A DNA stretch of 64,000 nucleotides from JBCAXA01 sp039183535 (lineage in GTDB: Bacteria > Pseudomonadota > Gammaproteobacteria > Steroidobacterales > Woeseiaceae): the NCBI GenBank assembly GCA_039183535.1, contig JBCDBO010000007.1, positions 23,960 to 87,959 of the forward strand, given 5' to 3'. Under the pieces are notes generated by a model. The model worked only from the letters and a program-made list of their open reading frames with translations, was not told the origin of the DNA and made no database searches. Shown one piece after another: positions 54,795 through 63,677 of the stretch. The number at the start of each line of letters is the position of its first letter. Position 1 is the first letter of the stretch. The translations under genes were made by a program, and so were the position numbers.

Positions 54795-57041
54795 TCAACG
54801 CGCCGGCGATAGCCGGGTTACTTGCCGGTAGTTTCTGGACAGTAGTCGACCGCGACGACCTCGCTCGCCCTCGTAATCGTCGAGCTGTGAAGACTTCAAC
54901 GTCATCGTTCGATCACCGCAGTGGACTTGTAAAGCTACGTCCGGTGCCAACGCGCAAATCGCTACGAGCGACTCCTCCCCGCTCGACACTTTTTTCGTTG
55001 GTATACCGATAATCTTGTTGCCCTTGCCGCGCGGCAGCTCCGGCAAGTCGTCCAGGTCGAAAATCAACAAGTGACCTGCCGATGTGGCCGCAGCTAAGCG
55101 CTCGCCTTCTACCCATTCGGTCGCGGCCGGTGTCACGACATCGGTACCGGCCGGTACCCGCAACATCGCCTTGCCGGCCTTCGCGCGGGTCGCCAAATCG
55201 GACAAGGTCACAACGAAACCGTAACCTGCTGTTGACGCCACAACCCATTTGTCGTCGGCCTCACCCAACATGACGCCGCGAAAACTGGCGCCGTCCGCCG
55301 GGTTAAATCGGCCAGCCAACGGTTCACCTTGCCCCCGTGCCGACGGTAACGTGTGCGCGGCGGCATTGTAGGCACGACCCAGGCTGTCAACGAAAACGGC
55401 GGTTTGATTGGACTTGCCACGCGCCGCCGCCTGGAACTCATCGCCGCTGCGGTAATTCAGCGTCAGTGGATCGACTTCGTGGCCTTTCGCGGCACGTACG
55501 AACCCATGGCGCGACAAAACCACCGTCACCGGTTCGGCGGTGACTAAATCGGTCTCACTCAGAGCGACAGCAGCGTCCCGTTCAACGATGTCGGTTCGAC
55601 GTTCGTCACCAAAGGCCTCCGCATCGGCAAGCAGTTCTTTGCGGATCAGCGTTTTGAGGCGCCGAGCACTGCCCAGCGTTTTTTCAAGATCGACACGCTC
55701 CGCCGCCAACTCGTCTTGCTCGCCGCGAATTTTCATCTCCTCGAGTCGTGCCAGATTTCGCAGCCGTAAGTTGAGGATCGCCTCCGCTTGCACATCGGAT
55801 AATTTAAAGCGCGCCATTAACGCGGCTTTTGGATCATCCTCCTCGCGGATGATGCGAATGACCTCATCGATGTTCAGGTATGCCGCCAACAGGCCTTCGA
55901 GTACATGCAGGCGCTCAGTGACTTTATCGAGCCGGAACTGTAGGCGCCGAGTGACGGTTTGCTTGCGGTATTCAAGCCACTCCGACAGCAAACCCTTCAG
56001 ATCGAAGACTCGTGGTAGCCCATCTAGACCGATGATGTTGAGGTTGACGCGCTGGGTCCGCTCGAGCGCCGTCGTTGCAAATAGATGCGACATGAGCGCA
56101 TCGATATCGACATTGCGCGAGCGGGGCACGATCACGAGTCGCGTCGGCGCCTCGTGGTCCGACTCGTCATTGATCGAATCAACCAGAGGCAGTTTTTTCG
56201 CGCGAATCTGCTGAGCGATCTGCTCGAGGACTTTAGCGCCCGACGTTTGGTAGGGCAGCTCGGTGACAACAATATTGCCGCTTTCTATATGCCAGCGAGC
56301 GCGCAGTCGGAGCGTACCGTTCCCCGATACATAAACGTCGCGAATCTCTTGCGCGGTCGAGACCAGCTCACCACCCGTCGGGAAGTCGGGCCCCTGAATA
56401 TGCTCGAGCAAGTTATCGATGCTTGCGCGGGAGTTCTCCAATAAACGAACAGCCGCGCTGACGACTTCATTCAAATTATGTGGCGGCACATCGGTCGACA
56501 TACCCACGGCGATGCCGGTCGTACCGTTTAGTAGCAGGTTCGGCAACCGTGCCGGCAGCGACAGCGGCTCTTTTAACGTGCCATCGAAGTTTGGGCCCCA
56601 CTCGACCGTGCCTTGACCGAGCTCGGACAACAAACTGGCCGCGTATGGGGTCAGCCGCGACTCGGTGTAACGCATCGCTGCGAACGACTTCGGGTCATCG
56701 GGCGAGCCCCAGTTACCTTGGCCGAACACCAATGGGTAGCGGTAGGAAAACGGCTGCGCCATTAAGACCATTGCCTCGTAGCACGCCGAATCTCCGTGCG
56801 GATGAAACTTACCGATGACATCGCCAACGGTTCGGGCGGATTTCTTGGGTTTTGATGCGGCTGATAAGCCAAGCTCGCTCATCGCGTAGACGATACGCCG
56901 TTGCACCGGTTTAAGGCCGTCGCCAATTTGCGGTAACGCGCGATCGAGGATCACGTACATCGAATAGTCGAGGTACGCTTTCTCGCTAAATTCACGCAAT
57001 GGCAGCGTTTCGATGCCTTCGAGGTTCAATTCGTTTTGCAC
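54795..57041 (-). CDS. parC: DNA topoisomerase IV subunit A
   Basis: 748 residues. Active-site Tyr125 lies in FAAMRYTESRL. The helix for DNA contact and quinolone sensitivity reads HPHGDSACYEAM with Ser85 and Glu89, the drug-sensitive residues. The C-terminal wrapping domain has degenerate blades, shorter than GyrA, as expected for ParC. It separates replicated chromosomes. Confidence 0.96.
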   Translation of the reverse strand: MQNELNLEGIETLPLREFSEKAYLDYSMYVILDRALPQIGDGLKPVQRRIVYAMSELGLSAASKPKKSARTVGDVIGKFHPHGDSACYEAMVLMAQPFSYRYPLVFGQGNWGSPDDPKSFAAMRYTESRLTPYAASLLSELGQGTVEWGPNFDGTLKEPLSLPARLPNLLLNGTTGIAVGMSTDVPPHNLNEVVSAAVRLLENSRASIDNLLEHIQGPDFPTGGELVSTAQEIRDVYVSGNGTLRLRARWHIESGNIVVTELPYQTSGAKVLEQIAQQIRAKKLPLVDSINDESDHEAPTRLVIVPRSRNVDIDALMSHLFATTALERTQRVNLNIIGLDGLPRVFDLKGLLSEWLEYRKQTVTRRLQFRLDKVTERLHVLEGLLAAYLNIDEVIRIIREEDDPKAALMARFKLSDVQAEAILNLRLRNLARLEEMKIRGEQDELAAERVDLEKTLGSARRLKTLIRKELLADAEAFGDERRTDIVERDAAVALSETDLVTAEPVTVVLSRHGFVRAAKGHEVDPLTLNYRSGDEFQAAARGKSNQTAVFVDSLGRAYNAAAHTLPSARGQGEPLAGRFNPADGASFRGVMLGEADDKWVVASTAGYGFVVTLSDLATRAKAGKAMLRVPAGTDVVTPAATEWVEGERLAAATSAGHLLIFDLDDLPELPRGKGNKIIGIPTKKVSSGEESLVAICALAPDVALQVHCGDRTMTLKSSQLDDYEGERGRRGRLLSRNYRQVTRLSPAR

Positions 57042-57054
57042 GCCAATCTCCGCA

Positions 57055-58941
57055 TTACAGCGTCGCTAGATTACCTTTGGTCTCAAGCCACGCTCTGCGA
57101 TCGCTAGCGCGCTTCTTCGCGAGCAGCATATCCATGATTTTGTCCGCTTGGTCGGCCGCCTCGACTACCAAGCGAACGAGCCGCCGAGTATCCGGATTCA
57201 TCGTGGTCTCGCGTAGCTGCTGCGGACTCATCTCGCCGAGACCTTTGAACCGAGTCTCAACGACTTTGGCCTTTTTCTTATCGGCCGCAATCGAATCCAA
57301 GACGCCGCGGCGCTCCGCATCGTCGAGTGCGTAGTGCACCTCTTTGCCGACATCGATCCGATACAGCGGCGGCATTGCGACGTAGACGTGGCCGGCCAGT
57401 ACCAACTCCCGAAAGTGCCGTAAGAACAGTGCGGTCAACAGCGTCGCTATGTGTGCGCCGTCGGAATCTGCATCGGCCAAAATGCAGACCTTGTGGTAAC
57501 GCAACTTGCTGAGATCGCCAGATCCGGGATCAACACCGATCGCAACGCTAATATCGTGGACCTCCTGCGAGGCCAGGACTTCTCGCGTATCGACTTCCCA
57601 GGTGTTAAGAATTTTGCCGCGCAGCGGCATAATCGCTTGTGTCTCGCGATCGCGGGCCTGCTTTGCCGAGCCGCCGGCCGAATCGCCCTCAACCAGAAAA
57701 AGCTCAGACAACTCCGGCTGCTGGCAAGTGCAATCAGCAAGCTTTCCGGGCAAGGCCGGTCCGTTGACGATGCGTTTGCGAACGACTTGTTTGGCAGCTT
57801 TGAGTCGACGTTGGGCCTTGGCGATAGCGAGCTGCGCGATCTTCTCCGCCGTTTCGGCGTGTTGATTCAGCCATAGCGAAAACCGGTCTTTCGCGACCCC
57901 GCTGACAAACGCGGCGGACTCTCGCGACGACAGTCGCTCCTTTGTTTGGCCGGAGAATTGTGGATCTTCTAGCTTTACGGACAACACAAAATTGACACTG
58001 TCCCAAACGTCATCCGGCGCTAGTCGAACGCCGCGTGGCAGTAAGGAACGGTGATCGACGAACTCTCGGAGCGCCTCGGTAAGACCGGTTCGCAAGCCAT
58101 TTACATGAGTTCCGCCTTGCGGCGTGGGAATGAGATTGACGTAGCTTTCAGCCACGAGTGGTCCGTCGTCCGTCCGCCACACCAATGCCCAGTCAACGTG
58201 CTCTGTATTGCCTTCAAGGCTTCCGGCGAACGGCTCTTGCGGCAGCCACTCGCCGCCAGCCAACGCCTCGATCAGGTACTGCTCAAGTCCGCCTTCGTAA
58301 TGCCATTCGTGTTTTTCGGCTGGCTTCTCAACTTTGAGCGTAATCTTCAGCCCCGGGCACAACACCGCCTTCGCTTTTAGCGCCTGGCGCAGCCGAGTAA
58401 CAGAAACTTTAGCCGAGTCGAAATACTTGGCATCGGGCCAGAAGCGGATCGTCGTGCCGGTGTTGGCACGGCCGACTTTGCCGACGACCTCGAGCTTGCC
58501 GCGCTTCTTACCCCCGGCAAAGGACAGGTTGTATTCCTTCGAATCGCGCCGAATCCAAACCTCCAATTGCTTCGACAGTGCGTTTACAACGGAGACCCCG
58601 ACGCCGTGCAGCCCTCCCGAGAACTGGTAGTTGTCGCTCGAGAACTTCCCACCCGCATGCAAGCGGGTGAGGATCAACTCGACACCCGGGATTTTTTCTT
58701 TCGGGTGAACATCGACCGGCATACCGCGACCGTCGTCGGCCACTTCAACGGAGCCGTCGGCGTGCAAGACAACATCTATGCGACGACAGTGCCCGGCCAG
58801 CGCCTCATCAACACTGTTATCGATAACTTCGTGTGCGAGGTGATTGGGCCGGCTCGTATCGGTGTACATGCCGGGGCGACGCCGTACCGGCTCGAGGCCA
58901 CTAAGAACCTCGATATCGGACGCGTTGTAGGATTTAGGCAT
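57055..58941 (-). CDS. parE: DNA topoisomerase IV subunit B
   Basis: 628 residues, the ParE length. The ATPase domain has VIDNSVDEALAGHC and GLHGVGVSVVNALS, and the TOPRIM region has LFLVEGDSAGGSAKQARDR and LADADSDGAHI. It lies 13 bases before parC and pairs with it. Confidence 0.96.
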   Translation of the reverse strand: MPKSYNASDIEVLSGLEPVRRRPGMYTDTSRPNHLAHEVIDNSVDEALAGHCRRIDVVLHADGSVEVADDGRGMPVDVHPKEKIPGVELILTRLHAGGKFSSDNYQFSGGLHGVGVSVVNALSKQLEVWIRRDSKEYNLSFAGGKKRGKLEVVGKVGRANTGTTIRFWPDAKYFDSAKVSVTRLRQALKAKAVLCPGLKITLKVEKPAEKHEWHYEGGLEQYLIEALAGGEWLPQEPFAGSLEGNTEHVDWALVWRTDDGPLVAESYVNLIPTPQGGTHVNGLRTGLTEALREFVDHRSLLPRGVRLAPDDVWDSVNFVLSVKLEDPQFSGQTKERLSSRESAAFVSGVAKDRFSLWLNQHAETAEKIAQLAIAKAQRRLKAAKQVVRKRIVNGPALPGKLADCTCQQPELSELFLVEGDSAGGSAKQARDRETQAIMPLRGKILNTWEVDTREVLASQEVHDISVAIGVDPGSGDLSKLRYHKVCILADADSDGAHIATLLTALFLRHFRELVLAGHVYVAMPPLYRIDVGKEVHYALDDAERRGVLDSIAADKKKAKVVETRFKGLGEMSPQQLRETTMNPDTRRLVRLVVEAADQADKIMDMLLAKKRASDRRAWLETKGNLATL

Positions 58942-59050
58942 CGTGTCGGCGTAAATCGACTGGGTCTAACAGGGAGGCAAAGTGTAGCGCGAATTCGCGT
59001 GGCGTCGCACCGCCAACCCGCCACCATGTTGTTGTGCAAACGTGAACCGG

Positions 59051-59079
59051 TTGACCGAATACCCCTCGCACGGTAGCGT
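59051..59079 (+). promoter_or_regulatory. Candidate promoter of xseB
   Basis: TTGACC (59051-59056), a 17-base spacer and TAGCGT (59074-59079), 32 bases before the xseB ATG. The -35 is good but the -10 matches only half the consensus. Confidence 0.3.
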
Positions 59080-59110
59080 CGCGCACGCGTGTACGAACAA
59101 GCGACGAGTC

Positions 59111-59365
59111 ATGGCCTCGAAGACTGCCACCAAAAAAACCGCGACCGAACCATCGCTCGATGAGTCACTCGCCGAGCTGGAAAAACTGGTCGAAACGCTC
59201 GAAGACGGCGATTTGACGCTCGACGAAGCAATGCGTCAGTTCGAGCATGGAATCGAATTGACCCGCCGCTGTCAGGCGGCGCTCGCCGCGGCTGAGCAAA
59301 AGGTTGAGATCCTGATGCAAAAAGCCGGTGGTGACGCTGAGATCGAACCGTTCGACGACGACTGA
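59111..59365 (+). CDS. xseB: Exodeoxyribonuclease VII small subunit
   Basis: 84 residues from ATG 59111. The LDESLAELEKLVETLEDGDLTLDEAM and FEHGIELTRRCQAAL lines are the family core, forming a helical hairpin that packs on XseA. ispA and dxs, which usually follow, are absent; the next gene is on the opposite strand. Confidence 0.93.
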   Translation: MASKTATKKTATEPSLDESLAELEKLVETLEDGDLTLDEAMRQFEHGIELTRRCQAALAAAEQKVEILMQKAGGDAEIEPFDDD

Positions 59366-59384
59366 GTCGGTCGCACCAGCGAAC

Positions 59385-59918
59385 CTAAAACCGGTGCCGA
59401 TAGCCGATTAGGCCGACACCGCCCTCTTCCTGGTCGGAGCCATCCAAGTAGCGTATTTCTGCGAACCAGCGGCCGCTGTCGCCGACCGGTATTGCGGCGC
59501 CGACGCCAAAATCGATAGCGGTCGCTCCAAACAACTCGAAGCCACCACCCGGGTCGACATCGCTGTAGTAATTGGTCAATCCAAGGCGCGAATACGCCTC
59601 GATTCGACTCTCCGGGTTAAACGTCCAGCGAAACCCGAGTGTCGCAGCGTCCACCGCGATATCGGTCGGCACACCGGCGAACGTATCGCTGCCTTCACCA
59701 AGGTTTAGATAACCGAGCGAGATCGCAAATCGATCGTTAAAGCTGACGCCAACTTCGATTTGGAAACCGAAACTGTTGTCTTGAAAAGTCGCCCCGTTAT
59801 CGGTGTCGCGAATTAAACTCGGCCCGGCACCAACGCCAACTTCAAGATTGAGTTGAGCCGCTGCTGGAACGCTCAGCAATATGCAAACAATGGCCGCGAT
59901 GATGTAACGCATAAGCAC
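59385..59918 (-). CDS. Small outer-membrane beta-barrel protein
   Basis: 177 residues. A signal peptide ends near AAAQ. The rest is alternating strands typical of an eight-strand OmpA/OmpW-like barrel, with FGFQIEVGVSFNDRFAISLGYLNLG-type hairpins, and it ends in GLIGYRHRF with the terminal phenylalanine used for barrel insertion. Function is unknown. It follows the kinase gene by 81 bases. Confidence 0.7.
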   Translation of the reverse strand: MLMRYIIAAIVCILLSVPAAAQLNLEVGVGAGPSLIRDTDNGATFQDNSFGFQIEVGVSFNDRFAISLGYLNLGEGSDTFAGVPTDIAVDAATLGFRWTFNPESRIEAYSRLGLTNYYSDVDPGGGFELFGATAIDFGVGAAIPVGDSGRWFAEIRYLDGSDQEEGGVGLIGYRHRF

Positions 59919-59999
59919 CTCTTCCCAAGTAGAAGGTCACACGATACGAGCACGGTAACGCGGCTGTCGGCGAGATGCCAGCCGTGTCGAAGCAAGTGG

Positions 60000-61289
60000 C
60001 TACGACGACTGTAAGCGCTTGATGAGTGAGCGTAAGAACTCTTTGTTAAAGCGCAGCTGGCAGGATGACGACATCTGCTCCATTAGCGTTGCGCCGACGC
60101 GCAGCGCGGTCACGGGCCCAGCAGCCTTAATCGATGCGGTATTTTTCGCGCCAGCGACATAGCTCGATTCACCGAAACAGTCGCCCTCGCGCAGCGATCC
60201 GACCGATTGCCCGTTGACGCTGACGTCAACATCACCGGACACGATGATGAAAAAGCGATCTTCGATTTCGCCCTCTTTGACGATCTCGTCCTCGGCGCGG
60301 TAGTCACTCCAATCGCCGGCCCGCAGCACTTCCCAAATCTCTGATTGCGAAAACTCGTGGAAGAAACGCAGTTGACGGAGTCGGTCAAAGTGTTCCTGAT
60401 TGTCGAGCTGGTCGTATTTGGCGCGTAAGTCTTTGTAGACGCGCGTCAGCTCTGCAGCAAGCGCTAGACCATTGCTGTAGCGCTTGCCAGGTTCTTTCTG
60501 CAGTGCAATCGCAACGATACTCTCAAGCTGATCGGTAACTTCCTCACGAAAGCGATGAATCGGCTGCGGTGTCGCATAGACGATTTGATGCAGCAGTTTC
60601 GACAGATTACCTGCCCGGAATGGCCGGAAACCGGTCAGCAACTCGTACATGACGGCGCCTAGCGAGTAAATATCCGATCGATTCGTCAGATCTTCCGCTT
60701 GGACCTGTTCGGGCGACATGTAACTGGGAGATCCGGCAATTCCGCGTATTTGCGAGATATCCGAGTCAGTAACAATCGCAATCCCGAAATCGATGATCCG
60801 AACATCGTTCTCCGGCGTCAGCATGATATTGCTGGGCTTGATGTCGCGGTGAATGACGCCTCGTCCATGCGCGTAATGCAGCGCTTTGGCACATTTGTAG
60901 ATAATCTCGACGACGTCGTCGATTCGCAGCAAGTTGTCCGGTTTGCAGTAACCGGCTAGGGTCCGAGCACCTTGAATGTACTCGGTAACGACGTAGTACT
61001 TACCGTCTTCCTCGCCCGCGTCGTAGATCGGCAAAATGTTCGGGTGCTGCAGCATCCCGACCATGTGCGCCTCGTTAAAGAACATCTTGCGCGCAACTCG
61101 CGCGCGTTCGGCGTCGTCGGTGTCGTGGTCTATATCGTAAACCTTAATCGCGACATCGCGCCGATAATACGGATCGTGCGACAGGTAAACGTTACCGGTA
61201 CTGCCATGACCAACTTTGTTGATGATGACGTACTTGCCGATCTTGGCTGGGACCTGATCGCTCGATGCAGCGCTGGCAGCCTGGCCCAT
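60000..61289 (-). CDS. Serine/threonine kinase with C-terminal cNMP-binding-type domain
   Basis: 429 residues from ATG 61289, which follows AGGGA by eight bases; a longer frame overlaps pgpA. The Hanks kinase (about 18-285) has KVGHGSTGNVYL, Lys49, HRDIKPSN (Asp149), IDFG (167-169) and GSPSYMSPEQ. A short helical link leads to a CNB domain (about 310-425): FFIIVSGDVDVSV and GDCFGESSYVAGAKNTASI. The arginine that contacts the cyclic phosphate in cAMP binders is replaced by Asn, so the ligand is doubtful. No membrane segment. Confidence 0.87.
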   Translation of the reverse strand: MGQAASAASSDQVPAKIGKYVIINKVGHGSTGNVYLSHDPYYRRDVAIKVYDIDHDTDDAERARVARKMFFNEAHMVGMLQHPNILPIYDAGEEDGKYYVVTEYIQGARTLAGYCKPDNLLRIDDVVEIIYKCAKALHYAHGRGVIHRDIKPSNIMLTPENDVRIIDFGIAIVTDSDISQIRGIAGSPSYMSPEQVQAEDLTNRSDIYSLGAVMYELLTGFRPFRAGNLSKLLHQIVYATPQPIHRFREEVTDQLESIVAIALQKEPGKRYSNGLALAAELTRVYKDLRAKYDQLDNQEHFDRLRQLRFFHEFSQSEIWEVLRAGDWSDYRAEDEIVKEGEIEDRFFIIVSGDVDVSVNGQSVGSLREGDCFGESSYVAGAKNTASIKAAGPVTALRVGATLMEQMSSSCQLRFNKEFLRSLIKRLQSS

Positions 61290-61320
61290 GTGTGTTTCCC
61301 TGTCGACTGCCGGAATACGA

Positions 61321-61821
61321 TCAAAAAACCGCGCCAGCAAGCCTTTGCAAAGCTATAAGCAGCAGCGCCCCATACAGCGCTGCGATGATGTCATCGAGCA
61401 TAATTCCGAGGCCTCCGTGCAGTCTGTGATCTAGGTCCCGAATTGGTCTGGGTTTAACAATGTCAAACAGCCGAAAAAGTCCGAAGCCGACGGCCAACCA
61501 CAGCGGATCGGCGCCAGCTGGCAATACCGCGAGGTAACAGCCGACAACCTCATCCCAGACAATTCCGCCATGGTCGTGAACACCCAACCGGCGGCTGCTG
61601 ATCCCACAAATCCAAATGCCGATGACGAAGCCGATGCTACCGATCACGAGCTGGGTCGGCAGCGTCAGGTCGGCGGCGGCGAACGCCGCTGCGACACCCC
61701 AGATCGAGCCGACCGTGCCCGGTGCCAGCGGCGATAAGCCGGCTGGAATCGCGAAGGCGAGCCAGTGAATCGGATCGCGCAATACGGCACGAACCAGTTC
61801 GCCGTGATTAGCCGGTGGCAT
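61321..61821 (-). CDS. pgpA: Phosphatidylglycerophosphatase A
   Basis: 166 residues from ATG 61821, overlapping the thiL end by 14 bases. The family line GLSPLAPGTVGSIWGV and the DDxxAAxYA-like MLDDIIAALYGA are present, with several membrane segments. It makes phosphatidylglycerol from its phosphate. The thiL-pgpA pair is conserved. The frame extends 49 codons upstream inside thiL. Confidence 0.94.
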   Translation of the reverse strand: MPPANHGELVRAVLRDPIHWLAFAIPAGLSPLAPGTVGSIWGVAAAFAAADLTLPTQLVIGSIGFVIGIWICGISSRRLGVHDHGGIVWDEVVGCYLAVLPAGADPLWLAVGFGLFRLFDIVKPRPIRDLDHRLHGGLGIMLDDIIAALYGALLLIALQRLAGAVF

Positions 61822-62746
61822 GACCGAAGTGCTTGTAACCGTCTGCGCCCACCAGCGCTTTCCCGTTGACCGTAACGCCAGATCCAGCGAGACACCGTCC
61901 AATCGACGTAAAACCGGCGTTTTGTAACGCGCCGACAGCCGCACTCGGCGCGGTAACCAACAACTCATAATCGTCGCCGCCAGTGAGCGCTAGCGACAAC
62001 GCGGCATCGCGCTCGTAAACCGCGAGCAAATCGGCAGAGAGCGGAATTCGATTCGCGTCGATATCGATGGCCAGTTGACTCGCCGCTGCGATATGACCGG
62101 CGTCGGCTACAAGGCCATCGGAAACATCGATAGCAGCACCGGTCAGCGCAGCGACAGCGGCGGCTAGGGCGACCCGATTCGGTGGGCGGCGAAAGCGCTG
62201 CACGAGGCGTTCAGCGTGCACCGACGGCGAACCGTCGCCGAGCAAAAGGGTGAGGCCGGCGGCTGCATCGCCCAAGCAACCACTCACCAGCAACTCATCG
62301 CCAACGGCCGCATCGCTGCGTCGCGTTAGCATCGCTGGATCGCCACTGCCAATGACGGTGATCGAAATACTCATGGGGCCACGCGTTGTATCACCACCAA
62401 TCAACGCAAGATCCCCCGCCTCGGCGGCCTCAGTAAATCCTTGTATGAATAACTCGAACCACGCCGGATCGCCATTCGGCACAGTCAGCGCGAGCGTGCA
62501 GTAACGGGGTTGCGCGGCCATCGCTGCAAGATCGCTGACATTAACGGCGACCGCGCGATAACCGATCGCATCGGCCGGTTCAGATTCTGGAAAATGAACC
62601 CCTGCGACCAATGTATCGGTCGCAACAACCCACGACTCTGCCGACCGTGCGCTAATCACAGCGGCATCATCGCCAACACCAATATCGACACCGCGTCGAT
62701 GACCGACCGATGCGAAATACTGCTTGATTAGGGCAAACTCGTCCAC
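61808..62746 (-). CDS. thiL: Thiamine-monophosphate kinase
   Basis: 312 residues. The AIR-synthase-like fold is seen from IGVGDDAAVI, VATDTLVAGVHF, LIGGDTTRG and AAIDVSDGLVADAGHIA, and GGDDYELLVTA. It makes thiamine diphosphate from the monophosphate. Six bases follow nusB. Confidence 0.96.
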   Translation of the reverse strand: MDEFALIKQYFASVGHRRGVDIGVGDDAAVISARSAESWVVATDTLVAGVHFPESEPADAIGYRAVAVNVSDLAAMAAQPRYCTLALTVPNGDPAWFELFIQGFTEAAEAGDLALIGGDTTRGPMSISITVIGSGDPAMLTRRSDAAVGDELLVSGCLGDAAAGLTLLLGDGSPSVHAERLVQRFRRPPNRVALAAAVAALTGAAIDVSDGLVADAGHIAAASQLAIDIDANRIPLSADLLAVYERDAALSLALTGGDDYELLVTAPSAAVGALQNAGFTSIGRCLAGSGVTVNGKALVGADGYKHFGHATG

Positions 62747-62752
62747 GGTCCG

Positions 62753-63196
62753 CTAGGGTGAGCGGCGCACGCCGTACTCGGCTTGTCGAAGCTCGGCCGC
62801 GGCCCGGTCAAGTAAGGCGTTGACGTACTTGTGGCCATCCTCAGCGCCGAAACTGCGCGCGAGTCGAACGGCCTCGTTAAGGACAACACGGTATGGGGTT
62901 TCCAAGTGGCGGCTAAGTTCCGCTAGCCCAAGATAGATGATCGCCAGCTCGACAGGATCGAGCTGGTCCCGCGGACGGTCGGCCCATCGGTCAACCAACT
63001 GGTCTAAGGCTGCTTGGCGATCGATGATGTCGTGCAACAACTCGGCGAATAACTCGCCATCGACACGCGCAAACTCGGCTCGATCACGAAATTGCGTGCC
63101 GAGCTCGGCGGTGTCATGGCCGGTCAGCTGCCATTGATACAACGCTTGCACAAGCAGCCCGCGCGTTCGGCCACGCTTACCGACGTCGGCAGGCAT
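62753..63196 (-). CDS. nusB: Transcription antitermination factor NusB
   Basis: 147 residues, all helical, with RGLLVQALYQWQLT at the N-terminus and VVLNEAVRLARSFGAEDGHKYVNALLD at the C-terminus. It binds boxA RNA with NusE in rRNA antitermination. It follows ribH by seven bases. Confidence 0.95.
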   Translation of the reverse strand: MPADVGKRGRTRGLLVQALYQWQLTGHDTAELGTQFRDRAEFARVDGELFAELLHDIIDRQAALDQLVDRWADRPRDQLDPVELAIIYLGLAELSRHLETPYRVVLNEAVRLARSFGAEDGHKYVNALLDRAAAELRQAEYGVRRSP

Positions 63197-63203
63197 CGGT
63201 GCG

Positions 63204-63677
63204 CTAGTCGAACTGGCGCAGCAAGTCGACCATCTCGATCGCTGACAACGCCGCCTCTTCGCCTTTGTTGCCGGCCTTGGTCCCAGCCCGTTCGATCGCC
63301 TGCTCGATCGTGTCGACAGTCAGGACGCCGAACGCGACCGGCAAACCGTGTGCACGACCGGCGGCCGCGATACCGCGTGCGCATTCACCAGCAACGTAGT
63401 CAAAGTGCGGGGTCGAGCCGCGAATGACAGCACCAAGAGCAATGATCGCTGCGTAGCGGCGCTCGGCCGCAACACGCTCGACAGCCAATGGCATTTCGTA
63501 CGCGCCGGGAACGCGCACAATATCGATATCGCCGGCATCCGCGCCGTGCTGGGTTAAACAATGGACGGCGCCGTCGATCAGACGCGCGACAATGAAGTCG
63601 TTAAACCGTGCCGCGACAATCGCGAACCGAGCATCGCGAACAAGCCGCCGCCCTTCAATAATACGTGGGCCATTCAT
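63204..63677 (-). CDS. ribH: 6,7-dimethyl-8-ribityllumazine synthase
   Basis: 157 residues. RFNDFIVARLIDGA, RVPGAYEMPLAVERVA and HGLPVAFGVLTVDTIEQA are the family signatures. It makes the penultimate intermediate of riboflavin. Its ATG overlaps the ribBA stop (ATGA). Confidence 0.97.
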   Translation of the reverse strand: MNGPRIIEGRRLVRDARFAIVAARFNDFIVARLIDGAVHCLTQHGADAGDIDIVRVPGAYEMPLAVERVAAERRYAAIIALGAVIRGSTPHFDYVAGECARGIAAAGRAHGLPVAFGVLTVDTIEQAIERAGTKAGNKGEEAALSAIEMVDLLRQFD

